Shown one piece after another: positions 1 through 6,961 of a stretch of DNA of 15,574 nucleotides. The notes beneath the pieces were generated by a model. That model was not told where the DNA came from, did not search any database, and saw only the letters and a list, made by a program, of their open reading frames with translations. Position 1 is the stretch's first letter. Each line of letters begins with the position of its first letter. The translations under genes and the position numbers were made by a program. Origin of the DNA: Aquiluna sp. (GTDB lineage Bacteria; Actinomycetota; Actinomycetes; Actinomycetales; Microbacteriaceae); NCBI GenBank assembly GCA_016780945.1, contig JADHKY010000013.1, forward strand, positions 1-15,574. The letters are read 5' to 3'.

Positions 1-908
1 GTTGAATAGCTCCTGATTGCGAGAAGATTCTCAACCTGAATGCTCTCGGGGTCACAGGCTATTGACATGTCGTTGCGAATTAGATCCACAATCATCAGAT
101 TCTCGGCCCGCTCCTTTGGGTCACTGCCGAGCTGGTTCATCAGTTCCGCATCTCTCTTGGCATCCTCAGAGCGGCTGCGGGTTCCCTTGATTGGCGAGGA
201 GAGCACCCTGGTTCCGTGACTAGAGACAAAAAGCTCCGGTGTGATCGAGACATAGCTGCGGTCCTCAAGTCTTATGAAACTTGAATATGGTGCTGGGTGC
301 TCTTTGCGAAGTCTTAGGAAGTAGCTCAGTGGATCGCCGGAGTAATCACCGCGAAGCTTGGTGGTCAGGCAAAGCTGATAAACATCGCCCGCTGCAATGT
401 GCTCTTTTACTCTCTCGATTTTTTCCCTGTAAACCTCCCTACTGTCAATGGCAGAAAGCTCTGCGGAGGTAGCGGCAGGCTTTGTTAGCTCATAGCTGGA
501 AGCCTCCCCGCCAACAAGCGCCAGTCTAAGTAGGGCTGCGTGGTGCCAAGAGTCAAACTCGGCCCGATCTGGAAAGTCACCTATGAAATACATCGCCTTG
601 GCGTCGTGATCATAGACAAAAGCTCTGTCCACGCTCAAAAGCTCAAACTGGCTGATGTCTTGAGCCGAGTTGGAGTAGTGAATCACTCCCACATAGCCAG
701 GCCGAAAGGCAAATGGCACGTCCAAGTGCTCGCGGGTTATCGAAGGTTTGAAGCTGCTTGCCGGAACGCCGGCCCCAATAACCGAATAGCGAGCGGTTGG
801 GTGGTGCTGTCTATCGAGCCAAAATGCGCCTGGAAGATGACCAAAAAAGGAAACGAAGGTGTCAGTGAGCGATGTCCAGGCGTTCAACCGTTCGCAGTAC
901 AGTGGCAT
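1..908 (-). CDS. pabB: Aminodeoxychorismate synthase component I (partial, C-terminus outside window)
   Basis: This chorismate-binding enzyme turns chorismate plus ammonia into 4-amino-4-deoxychorismate, the first step of p-aminobenzoate and folate synthesis in the cytosol. The ammonia normally comes from a PabA partner, which is not seen here. The 302 readable codons contain the family signatures GDVYQLCLTTK (residues 174-184), SSPIKGTR (237-244) and DPKERAENLMIVDLIRND (263-280). The lysine in PIKGT (K241) is diagnostic of PabB, because anthranilate synthase TrpE has PIAGT. The ATG at 908 is the first start after an in-frame stop and has AGAGGGG seven bases upstream. The gene diverges from a pabC-like gene 33 bp away, which supports the assignment. 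The last third, including the rest of the chorismate site, lies beyond position 1. Confidence 0.93.
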   Translation of the reverse strand, partial: MPLYCERLNAWTSLTDTFVSFFGHLPGAFWLDRQHHPTARYSVIGAGVPASSFKPSITREHLDVPFAFRPGYVGVIHYSNSAQDISQFELLSVDRAFVYDHDAKAMYFIGDFPDRAEFDSWHHAALLRLALVGGEASSYELTKPAATSAELSAIDSREVYREKIERVKEHIAAGDVYQLCLTTKLRGDYSGDPLSYFLRLRKEHPAPYSSFIRLEDRSYVSITPELFVSSHGTRVLSSPIKGTRSRSEDAKRDAELMNQLGSDPKERAENLMIVDLIRNDMSIACDPESIQVENLLAIRSYS

Positions 909-941
909 AAGGCACCCCTCTAGCCTCGTAGTCTAGTAATC
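909..941. promoter_or_regulatory. Compact divergent promoter region between pabB and pabC
   Basis: Only 33 bp separate the two divergent starts. On the plus strand a TANNNT hexamer, TAGTCT (929-934), lies seven bases before the GTG at 942, and no ribosome-binding site is visible. This suggests a leaderless pabC transcript, which is common in actinobacteria. On the minus strand a nearly coincident TAGACT (935-930) lies upstream of the pabB ribosome-binding site. The two -10 elements overlap, so the two promoters may be mutually exclusive. The -35 regions would lie inside the opposite genes. This is inferred from sequence only. Confidence 0.45.
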
Positions 942-1754
942 GTGAGCGTTTCAGGTGATTTCTTTCAGTTCCGCTCGGGCGAACTGACAAAGGTCGACAT
1001 TGCACTAACCGACTTACTCACTGTCGCCGACAGTTGGCTTGTCACAAACGGCCAAACCCGGGCTCTAGATCGCCACCTGCAGCGTTTTTCGAAATCAATA
1101 GCCGATGAGAAAACCCAGAAACAATTGCCTGCTTTTTTTGCCTCTCTGGTTGCGACAACTCCGCAAGAGGGAGATTGGTTTCCGCGCATCGAATATCGCA
1201 GGTCCCAGCCAGAGGGTGAGCGGCTGTTTTTGAGAATGCGGCCGGCTCCCGAAAGAACTGAAGTCTGCTCGCTTTGGACACTAGATAAGCCCGACCCAAG
1301 AACTGAGTTTCACACCAAGGGTCCTGATCTCTCAAACTGCCAGGCGCTACGCAGGGCTGCAAATCTCCATGGCGCTGATGAGGCCGTGATTCTCAGTGAC
1401 TCGGGAAAGATTGCCGATGGTGCCCTGAGCTCAATTGTGTGGTGGCAAGACGAAGTTCTCTGCGCTCCAGATGCAACAACCGACTGGCTCCCGTCGATAA
1501 CCCGCGAGCTGGTTTTTGAAATTGCTGGGCAGGCTGGATATGAGACTAGAGAGACAAGCGCAGCACCGGAGGAGCTAGCAGGCTGCGAGGTCTGGTCACT
1601 CAGCGCTCTCCAAGGTATTCGCGGAGTCACCAGCTGGGGAGACATCAGCCTTGGCGAGCTAAGAATGCAACGTCCTTTTAGCAAGCGGTTGGCCTTACTC
1701 AATCAAAATCTCCCCACGCCGGATGAGGTATTCGAGGCGTTTGGAACAAGCTGA
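942..1754 (+). CDS. pabC: Class IV PLP aminotransferase, probable aminodeoxychorismate lyase
   Basis: Fold-type IV PLP enzyme of 270 residues. Next to pabB its likely job is to split 4-amino-4-deoxychorismate into p-aminobenzoate and pyruvate. The N-terminus carries VADSWLVTNG (28-37) and ALDRHLQRF (41-49), typical of actinobacterial PabC-like proteins. The probable Schiff-base lysine is K126 in HTKGPDL. The segment GADEAVILSDSGKIADGALSS (starting at G144) matches the PLP-phosphate region. In most relatives the residue here at D159 is a glutamate that contacts the PLP ring nitrogen, so this is a conservative oddity. The GTG at 942 is preferred because the conserved N-terminal motif begins shortly after it and a -10 element sits seven bases upstream. 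The stop overlaps the next gene by 1 nt (TGATG). Class IV members are hard to separate by sequence, so a branched-chain or D-amino-acid aminotransferase role cannot be excluded. Confidence 0.82.
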   Translation: MSVSGDFFQFRSGELTKVDIALTDLLTVADSWLVTNGQTRALDRHLQRFSKSIADEKTQKQLPAFFASLVATTPQEGDWFPRIEYRRSQPEGERLFLRMRPAPERTEVCSLWTLDKPDPRTEFHTKGPDLSNCQALRRAANLHGADEAVILSDSGKIADGALSSIVWWQDEVLCAPDATTDWLPSITRELVFEIAGQAGYETRETSAAPEELAGCEVWSLSALQGIRGVTSWGDISLGELRMQRPFSKRLALLNQNLPTPDEVFEAFGTS

Positions 1755-2455
1755 TGTGCGGAAGATTTGTAGTTGCCAAGGAGGTTGGCGGAATCACCGA
1801 GCTCTTTGAGCTTGATGAGGTGCCAAAGGATTACAACCCGATTAGCTACAACATCGCTCCGACTCAAGAGATTGGCATGATTGTCGAGCGCGAGATAGAG
1901 GGAGTCCCCTCAAGGGAGCTGCACCTAGCTAGGTGGGGACTGATTCCGCACTGGTCCAAAGAGCTGCCAACTGCTCCCCTATTCAACGCAAGAAGCGAGA
2001 GCGCATTAGAAAAGCCAAGCTTCAAAGATGCGGCTTTGAGAAAGCGTTGCGCAATTCCAGCCTCAGGCTATTTCGAGTGGCAGGGCGAGGCTGGAAGCAA
2101 GAAGCCTTTCTACATTCACCCCGCTGAGGGCATGCTTGCCTTTGCGGGAATCTATTCGTGGTGGCGGGATCCGTCCAAGGATCAAAGCGATCCCGCGAGG
2201 TGGCTGCTCACGTGCTCAATTTTGACCAAAGCTGCCTCCCCCGCATTAAGTGAGATTCACGATAGGAGCCCGATCCTGCTCTCTCCTGAGAACCTTGGTT
2301 CCTGGCTCGCACCTGACTACCAGACAAGTAGCGAGTTGGTCCAGGCTCTTGGTCAAGAGTCCGATGAGCTGGCAGCGAGCCTAGAGTTTTATGAGGTGTC
2401 AGGGGCTGTTGGAAGCGTTTCAAATAACAATTCGAACCTGATTGAGCGGGTTTAG
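1754..2455 (+). CDS. SRAP-domain abasic-site-processing protein (YedK/HMCES family)
   Basis: SRAP proteins sense abasic sites in single-stranded DNA and form a protective thiazolidine cross-link through the N-terminal cysteine exposed after Met removal. This 233-residue protein starts MCGRF, giving the obligatory Cys2. It also has the other active-site residues of the family: N78 in FNARSES, E108 in GYFEW and H169 in EIHDRSP. The length is normal for a stand-alone bacterial SRAP protein. The ATG overlaps the pabC stop by one base, so translation is probably coupled to pabC, and no other start would place Cys at position 2. The stop lies 45 bp upstream of a LexA box that controls the following polymerase unit. 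The gene is therefore beside SOS genes but not itself behind the visible box. The family assignment is firm; the local link to DnaE2 is inference. Confidence 0.93.
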   Translation: MCGRFVVAKEVGGITELFELDEVPKDYNPISYNIAPTQEIGMIVEREIEGVPSRELHLARWGLIPHWSKELPTAPLFNARSESALEKPSFKDAALRKRCAIPASGYFEWQGEAGSKKPFYIHPAEGMLAFAGIYSWWRDPSKDQSDPARWLLTCSILTKAASPALSEIHDRSPILLSPENLGSWLAPDYQTSSELVQALGQESDELAASLEFYEVSGAVGSVSNNNSNLIERV

Positions 2456-2465
2456 CTAATCCATT

Positions 2466-2494
2466 TTGAAAATGTCTGGCGTTAGCCATACACT
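2466..2494 (+). promoter_or_regulatory. Sigma70-like promoter of the DUF6504-dnaE2 unit
   Basis: TTGAAA (2466-2471) and TACACT (2489-2494) are separated by exactly 17 bp, a near-ideal housekeeping-sigma promoter. The predicted start point, about seven bases past the -10, is near position 2501, at the left edge of the LexA palindrome. The GTG start at 2539 is preceded by AGGGG (2526-2530), so this mRNA has a short leader of about 38 bases. Confidence 0.7.
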
Positions 2495-2500
2495 ATTTAT

Positions 2501-2516
2501 TCGAACAAATGTTCGA
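2501..2516. promoter_or_regulatory. LexA operator (SOS box)
   Basis: TCGAACAAATGTTCGA is a perfect palindrome with two 6-bp arms and a 4-bp centre. It matches the actinobacterial SOS box consensus, CGAAC-N4-GTTCG. It lies directly at the expected transcription start of the DUF6504-dnaE2 unit, where bound LexA would block RNA polymerase. This predicts DNA-damage induction of both genes. Confidence 0.9.
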
Positions 2517-2538
2517 TAAATGGGTAGGGGCTTAGACA

Positions 2539-2820
2539 GTGCAGATAGAGACCCTTTCGGGTGTTGTAGTGGACCTAGATGGTGCACCGGTCTGCTTCAT
2601 CTGGAGGGGTAGCGAATACCTGGTCGCCTCAAGACCGGTGCGCTGGTATTCCAGGCGGATCTGGTGGGAGGAAAGCTCCGCTGCCCCTAAGGGAGCGGGT
2701 CCCCTCATGGAGGTAGAGATGTGGCGGCTCTGGGCTACATCAGAGAGCTCCAGGACTCTTTTTGAGCTTAGACACCTGCAGCCAGCAGACAGCTGGGAGA
2801 TATACCCGCTGGAGAGCTGA
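2539..2820 (+). CDS. Small DUF6504-family protein, SOS-regulated
   Basis: A 93-residue soluble protein with many tryptophans. It shows the pattern I associate with DUF6504: FIWRGSEYLV (residues 19-28), a WWEE patch (41-44), MWRLWA, a FELR segment and a C-terminal tryptophan-containing strand. This family usually sits with the Y-family protein ImuB and the error-prone polymerase DnaE2 in actinobacteria, and its biochemical role is unknown to me. Here it directly follows the LexA box, starts at GTG 2539 with AGGGG eight bases upstream, and its TGA overlaps the dnaE2 ATG by one base. Co-translation with the polymerase suggests a structural or regulatory partner, perhaps an adaptor in the mutasome. 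That function is inference. No catalytic motif or membrane segment is visible. Confidence 0.8.
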   Translation: MQIETLSGVVVDLDGAPVCFIWRGSEYLVASRPVRWYSRRIWWEESSAAPKGAGPLMEVEMWRLWATSESSRTLFELRHLQPADSWEIYPLES

Positions 2821-5800
2821 TGGGCTTTACTCATCTAAACCTGGCAAGCGCCTACTCCGCGCACTACGGAGTCAATCGTCCCGAGCAGTTGGCTGCTGCT
2901 GCAAGTGCTCTCGGCTTCGAGGCTCTGGCGGTAACCGACAGGGACGGCCTCTACGGAGCGGTAAAGCATATTGCCGCCTGCATCAGGGAGGGCATCCACC
3001 CGATAGTTGGGGTGAATCTAGAGATTACCGACATGGGAAGGGTGGTAATCCTTGCTCACGGCCACACTTCCGGAAGCGGCTGGAGTGTTATCTGCAGGGC
3101 AATCTCACTGGCCCACAACTCAAGGGGCAAGGAGCGAAGACCCAGGCTGAGCCTCGATGAGCTAGCAGCAATGATCAGAGAGAACCCGAGCTGCAGCGTC
3201 TTGATAGGTCCTCAGAGCGGTATCGCTAGCAAGCTGTTGGTGAGCCCCGCTAGCGCCAGGGAAGAGCTTGATAGCTGGCTCAGCGCAATACCGCAGCCGG
3301 GTGTTTTAGCAATCGAGGTGGTAAATCAACTAAGCAAACCGGGCAGCATCGCCTCTGAGGAGCACGCCAGAGCCATGCTCAGACTGGCCGATTCCGCAGG
3401 GGTGCCTGCGGTAATAACAAACGCCGCCAGATACCTAGAGCCAGATGATGCGCTAACCGCCGACGTCTTGGATTCCGCCAGGCACCTAGAGCAGCTCGGC
3501 CTATTTGCAATGCAGCCAAACGCCCAGGCCTGGATGAAGCCGGCTGCGATGATGTTTCGACTCGCTCTCGATGTCTGCGAGGACACAAAGCGGGCTCAAA
3601 AGCTAATCCAGAAGACCGAGCAGCTGGCAAGCCGCTGCATATTGGACCCCGAGAGCGACTGCGGCTTTGGTAGGCCAAAGACACCCGAGCAGCAGGCTCT
3701 AGGAATTGAGGGAAACCCCTTTGAGGTGCTGTGGCAAAAGGCACACTCAGCAGTAAATGAGCGCTACCCCAATGCCAAAGCCCCCCAGCTTGCGCAGATC
3801 CAACACCGACTCTCAAAGGAGCTAATTGCAATCAATGAGCTGGGGTTTGCCACCTATTTCCTAACGGTTGCAGACGTCGCACAAATGATCCGGGACATGA
3901 GGATTCGTAGTGCCGCAAGGGGTTCTGGGGCTGGCTCCTTGGTCAACTACCTGCTTGGCATTAGCGGTGTTGACCCGATAAGCGAGGGGCTTTTATTTGA
4001 GCGCTTTCTCTCAACCGAAAGAAGCACCCTTCCCGATATCGACATTGACGTTGAATCAGCCAGAAGGCACGAGATCTATAAAAACATCTTTCGTCGCTAC
4101 GGCGGCAAGCGGGTGACGCTGCTTTCAATGCAGTCCACCTACCGAAGTCGAGGGGCAGTACGCGACAGCGGCATGGCTCTGGGCATTGATGAGGATGAGA
4201 TAGACCAGATTGCAAAAAACATCTGGAGATTTTCTGCCAGAAACTTTCGAGGGGCGATGGAGAAAAAGCCGGAGCTTGCAAGGTTTAGTAGCGATACAAA
4301 GACAAACGACAGGCTCAACCTGCTGGTGGATATCACCGAGCGGCTAGATCGGCTCCCAAGGCACATCTCCGTCCACCCCTGCGGGGTGATACTTGGAAAC
4401 TCGAGCTTGCTTTCGCTAACACCAACCGAGCCAAGCGGTATTGGACTACCCATGAGCCAGTTCGATAAGGACGACATGGACCCCATGGGTTTTCTAAAGC
4501 TCGATGTCCTTGGGGTGAGGATGCAGAGCGCCATGGCCTACACGATCCGAGAGATAGCAAGAGTGAAAAAGAAAAAGGTAGATCTCGATGCTGTAGACAG
4601 GGAGGACAAGAGCGTCTTTGAGCAAATCAGAACAACCAACACCCTGGGTATTTTCCAGATTGAGAGCCCTGGCCAGCGCGAACTAACGGGAAAGCATCAA
4701 CCAACCAGGTTCAACGACCTCACGCTGCAGATATCGCTGTTTAGACCGGGTCCGATGAAGGGCAACATGATCAAGCCCTACCTAGATGGCAGGCACGGAC
4801 TAATAACCCCCGACTATCTCCACCCTGACTTGAGGCCGATTCTCGAGGAGAGCTATGGCGTTGTGGTGTTTCACGAACAGCTGATGCGGATTATGCAAAA
4901 AATGACCGGTTGCAGCCTGGCTCAGGCAGACGAGATGCGCAGAAAGCTAGGAAAGGAGTCAAAGGCTGCCAGCGTCTCAAACTACTTCCACAAAGCAGCC
5001 GCTGCTCGCGGCTACCAAAAACAGCTGATTGAGAAGGTCTGGTCGATTATCGAGGGGTTTGGAAGCTTTGGGTTCTGCAAGGCTCACGGAGCCGCCTTTG
5101 CCCTCCCCACCTACCACTCCGCCTGGCTCAAAACCCACTACCCCACCGAATTCATTGCGGGGTTACTCACTCATGATCCGGGTATGTATCCGCGGAGGCT
5201 ATTGATCGCAGAGGCCAGAAGGCTTGGGGTTCGCATTCTCCCGATAGACGTAAACCGTTCGACAAATGAATACCTGGTGGAGAAGATGGCAAAGGGTCAC
5301 GGGGTCAGGATGGCTCTGACGGAGATAGCCGGAATCTCAAACAGGGAAATAGAGCGCATTATCTGCGAGCAGCCCTTTAGGGACATTGCCGATTTCTACA
5401 TCAGGGCAAGGCCAGCGAGAAGAACCCTGGAGCGGCTTGCGCTTATCGGTGCACTGGACTCTTTGGCCGGTATATCGGGCGAAGAGGCTCAGCACAGCCG
5501 AGGAGACCTGCTTGTACACATCCGGCAACTAACTGCGAAGCGTCCTGCAGTGAATGACGCCAATCAACTTAGCTTTGAGCTTGGTTCGCTAGACACCTTG
5601 CCCCAGGGAAACCCCTCTCCCTCAAAGCAAGAAAGACTCGATCAAGAGCTCAAATACACCGGCATGGACATATCTGCTCACCAGATCGAGAGGTTCCAGG
5701 AAATGCTCGATGACCTGGGGGTGGTGAGAGCATCGGAGCTAGTTGGGCTCAGAAGCAACACTGAGGTGTTGGTGGCGGGTGTGAGGGTTGCGACTCAAAC

Positions 5801-6041
5801 ACCTCCGATGCGAAGTGGCAAGCGCGTAGTTTTTATCAGCCTCGACGATGGCACAGGCTGCGCGGATGCAACCTTCTTTGACGAGGCTCAGCGCAGGTGT
5901 TCAAGCCTGCTGTTTCAAAATCGACTTCTCCTGATATCAGGAAAGACCCGACGCACGGGGGTGCGAGGGGTCTCGGTCCTGGCCGAAAATGCCTGGGATC
6001 TCAGGCAGCTTTGGCTTGAGTGGGAAAAGAAGGCTTCTTAG
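2820..6041 (+). CDS. dnaE2: Error-prone DNA polymerase III alpha subunit (DnaE2/ImuC type)
   Basis: A C-family DNA polymerase of 1073 residues, expected to carry out SOS translesion synthesis and damage-induced mutagenesis. An N-terminal PHP-like region (about 1-270) begins FTHLNLASAYSAHYG. Replicative DnaE has HLHVHS here and TDHDG further on, whereas this protein has HLNLAS and TDRDG, so metal-binding histidines are missing and PHP catalysis is doubtful. The polymerase core is intact: the acidic motif PDIDID (405-410), the third aspartate in KLDVLG (D562), and the GFCKAHGAAFALPTYHSAWLK region (around 750-770). An OB fold follows at about 980-1050, and no long C-terminal tau-binding region is present. 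The ATG overlaps the upstream stop and has GGAG five bases before it. The unit is under LexA control. The usual companions imuA and imuB are not adjacent. The TAG overlaps the convergent Bax-inhibitor stop by 4 bp. It could be annotated simply as DnaE, but size and context favour DnaE2. Confidence 0.9.
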   Translation: MGFTHLNLASAYSAHYGVNRPEQLAAAASALGFEALAVTDRDGLYGAVKHIAACIREGIHPIVGVNLEITDMGRVVILAHGHTSGSGWSVICRAISLAHNSRGKERRPRLSLDELAAMIRENPSCSVLIGPQSGIASKLLVSPASAREELDSWLSAIPQPGVLAIEVVNQLSKPGSIASEEHARAMLRLADSAGVPAVITNAARYLEPDDALTADVLDSARHLEQLGLFAMQPNAQAWMKPAAMMFRLALDVCEDTKRAQKLIQKTEQLASRCILDPESDCGFGRPKTPEQQALGIEGNPFEVLWQKAHSAVNERYPNAKAPQLAQIQHRLSKELIAINELGFATYFLTVADVAQMIRDMRIRSAARGSGAGSLVNYLLGISGVDPISEGLLFERFLSTERSTLPDIDIDVESARRHEIYKNIFRRYGGKRVTLLSMQSTYRSRGAVRDSGMALGIDEDEIDQIAKNIWRFSARNFRGAMEKKPELARFSSDTKTNDRLNLLVDITERLDRLPRHISVHPCGVILGNSSLLSLTPTEPSGIGLPMSQFDKDDMDPMGFLKLDVLGVRMQSAMAYTIREIARVKKKKVDLDAVDREDKSVFEQIRTTNTLGIFQIESPGQRELTGKHQPTRFNDLTLQISLFRPGPMKGNMIKPYLDGRHGLITPDYLHPDLRPILEESYGVVVFHEQLMRIMQKMTGCSLAQADEMRRKLGKESKAASVSNYFHKAAAARGYQKQLIEKVWSIIEGFGSFGFCKAHGAAFALPTYHSAWLKTHYPTEFIAGLLTHDPGMYPRRLLIAEARRLGVRILPIDVNRSTNEYLVEKMAKGHGVRMALTEIAGISNREIERIICEQPFRDIADFYIRARPARRTLERLALIGALDSLAGISGEEAQHSRGDLLVHIRQLTAKRPAVNDANQLSFELGSLDTLPQGNPSPSKQERLDQELKYTGMDISAHQIERFQEMLDDLGVVRASELVGLRSNTEVLVAGVRVATQTPPMRSGKRVVFISLDDGTGCADATFFDEAQRRCSSLLFQNRLLLISGKTRRTGVRGVSVLAENAWDLRQLWLEWEKKAS

Positions 6042-6781
6042 TCGTTGTTGAAGATCGCTAGCAGCCTCAAGATCTCGATGTAGAGCCAGATTAGAGATGC
6101 GGTGAGCCCGAAAGCAGCACGCCACTCCATCTGCTCAGGCCAGCCCTGGGCAACTCCCTGACGAATAGTTTCGAAGTCGAGGTTTAGCGTGAAGGCAGCG
6201 AGACCAACACCGACGAGAGCGATCAACCAGCCAAATGGGCTGGTGTAGACGCTAATGCCGGCAAATAGAGCGAAACCAAGGTTTACCATCGCAAACACGA
6301 AGTAGCCCATGATCGCAAAAGTCATAATGCGAGTGAATCTGGCATCAACCTTTATCCAGCCAAAACGGTAGGCAGCAAACATCGAACCCGCGGTAGCAAA
6401 GGTTCCAATGACAGCGGTCTGAACAATGCCTGGATACATCGCCTCGAAGATGCCGCTGATGCCTCCAATGAAGACTCCCTGCACAAGCGCGTAGGCCATC
6501 ATGACCCCAGGACGCACGGTCTTGGAAAACGCTGCCCAAAGTCCTAGTCCCAGTCCAACGAACATGGCTGGGAAAGCAAGGCTGTAAAGACCAAAGAACC
6601 AGGTAACCCCGGCTCCAACCAGCACGGCAAGGAACATACCCATCACCTTGGAGGTCGTACCCTCCATGGTCATGCGAGTCTGAGTGATCCGACCAAACTC
6701 TTCGTCTACGACGCTTGGGCTGATTCGCTCTGCCATGAGTCCGGTCTTCATCGACTGATTGAAAGCTGGATTGTGTGACAA
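6038..6781 (-). CDS. Bax inhibitor-1/YccA-like integral membrane protein
   Basis: A 247-residue polytopic membrane protein of the bacterial Bax-inhibitor-1-like group. A soluble N-terminus of about 45 residues is followed by roughly seven hydrophobic segments, beginning with MGMFLAVLVGAGVTWFFG (from about residue 47) and ending with LIWLYIEILRLLAIF near the C-terminus. The last segment holds the acidic residue and the aromatic pattern typical of the family. Relatives act as proton-sensitive cation/Ca2+ leak channels or interact with the FtsH protease; the role in actinobacteria is not established. The start is TTG at 6781, supported by AAGGAG five bases upstream. The gene lies downstream of tRNA-Ala on the same strand and ends in a 4-bp convergent overlap with dnaE2. 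A TAGAAT hexamer (6820-6815) is a possible -10 for its own promoter. Confidence 0.88.
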   Translation of the reverse strand: MSHNPAFNQSMKTGLMAERISPSVVDEEFGRITQTRMTMEGTTSKVMGMFLAVLVGAGVTWFFGLYSLAFPAMFVGLGLGLWAAFSKTVRPGVMMAYALVQGVFIGGISGIFEAMYPGIVQTAVIGTFATAGSMFAAYRFGWIKVDARFTRIMTFAIMGYFVFAMVNLGFALFAGISVYTSPFGWLIALVGVGLAAFTLNLDFETIRQGVAQGWPEQMEWRAAFGLTASLIWLYIEILRLLAIFNND

Positions 6782-6859
6782 CTTGGCTCCTTATTTATGA
6801 CTGGTTCAGGCCTGATTCTAAGTTAGGAAACTGGAAATATCCTGCGAAAATGCTGCTTG

Positions 6860-6935
6860 TGGTGGACCTGAGGGGACTCGAACCCCTGACCCCCTGCATG
6901 CCATGCAGGTGCGCTACCAGCTGCGCCACAGGCCC
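6860..6935 (-). tRNA. tRNA-Ala (anticodon GGC), CCA encoded
   Basis: The minus strand folds into a full cloverleaf of 76 nt including a genomically encoded CCA end. The acceptor arm GGGCCTG pairs with CAGGTCC and contains the G3-U70 wobble pair, the identity element of alanine tRNA. The anticodon stem CCTGC/GCAGG encloses the loop ATGGCAT, giving anticodon GGC. The T arm has the GTTCGAGTC loop region. A TAGACT hexamer (6953-6948) lies 12 bases upstream and may be its -10 element. Confidence 0.97.
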
Positions 6936-6961
6936 AAAAGCTTTGTAAGTCTACACAAGAT

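Noticed and set aside
1..908. Anthranilate synthase component I (TrpE) as identity of the left-edge gene
   Set aside because: The PIKGT motif with lysine is specific to PabB-type enzymes; TrpE has alanine there. A PabC-like gene is also adjacent.
281..923. Plus-strand frames over 281-472 and 540-923
   Set aside because: They are antisense to pabB, whose minus-strand frame is open from 908 to the window edge with clear catalytic motifs.
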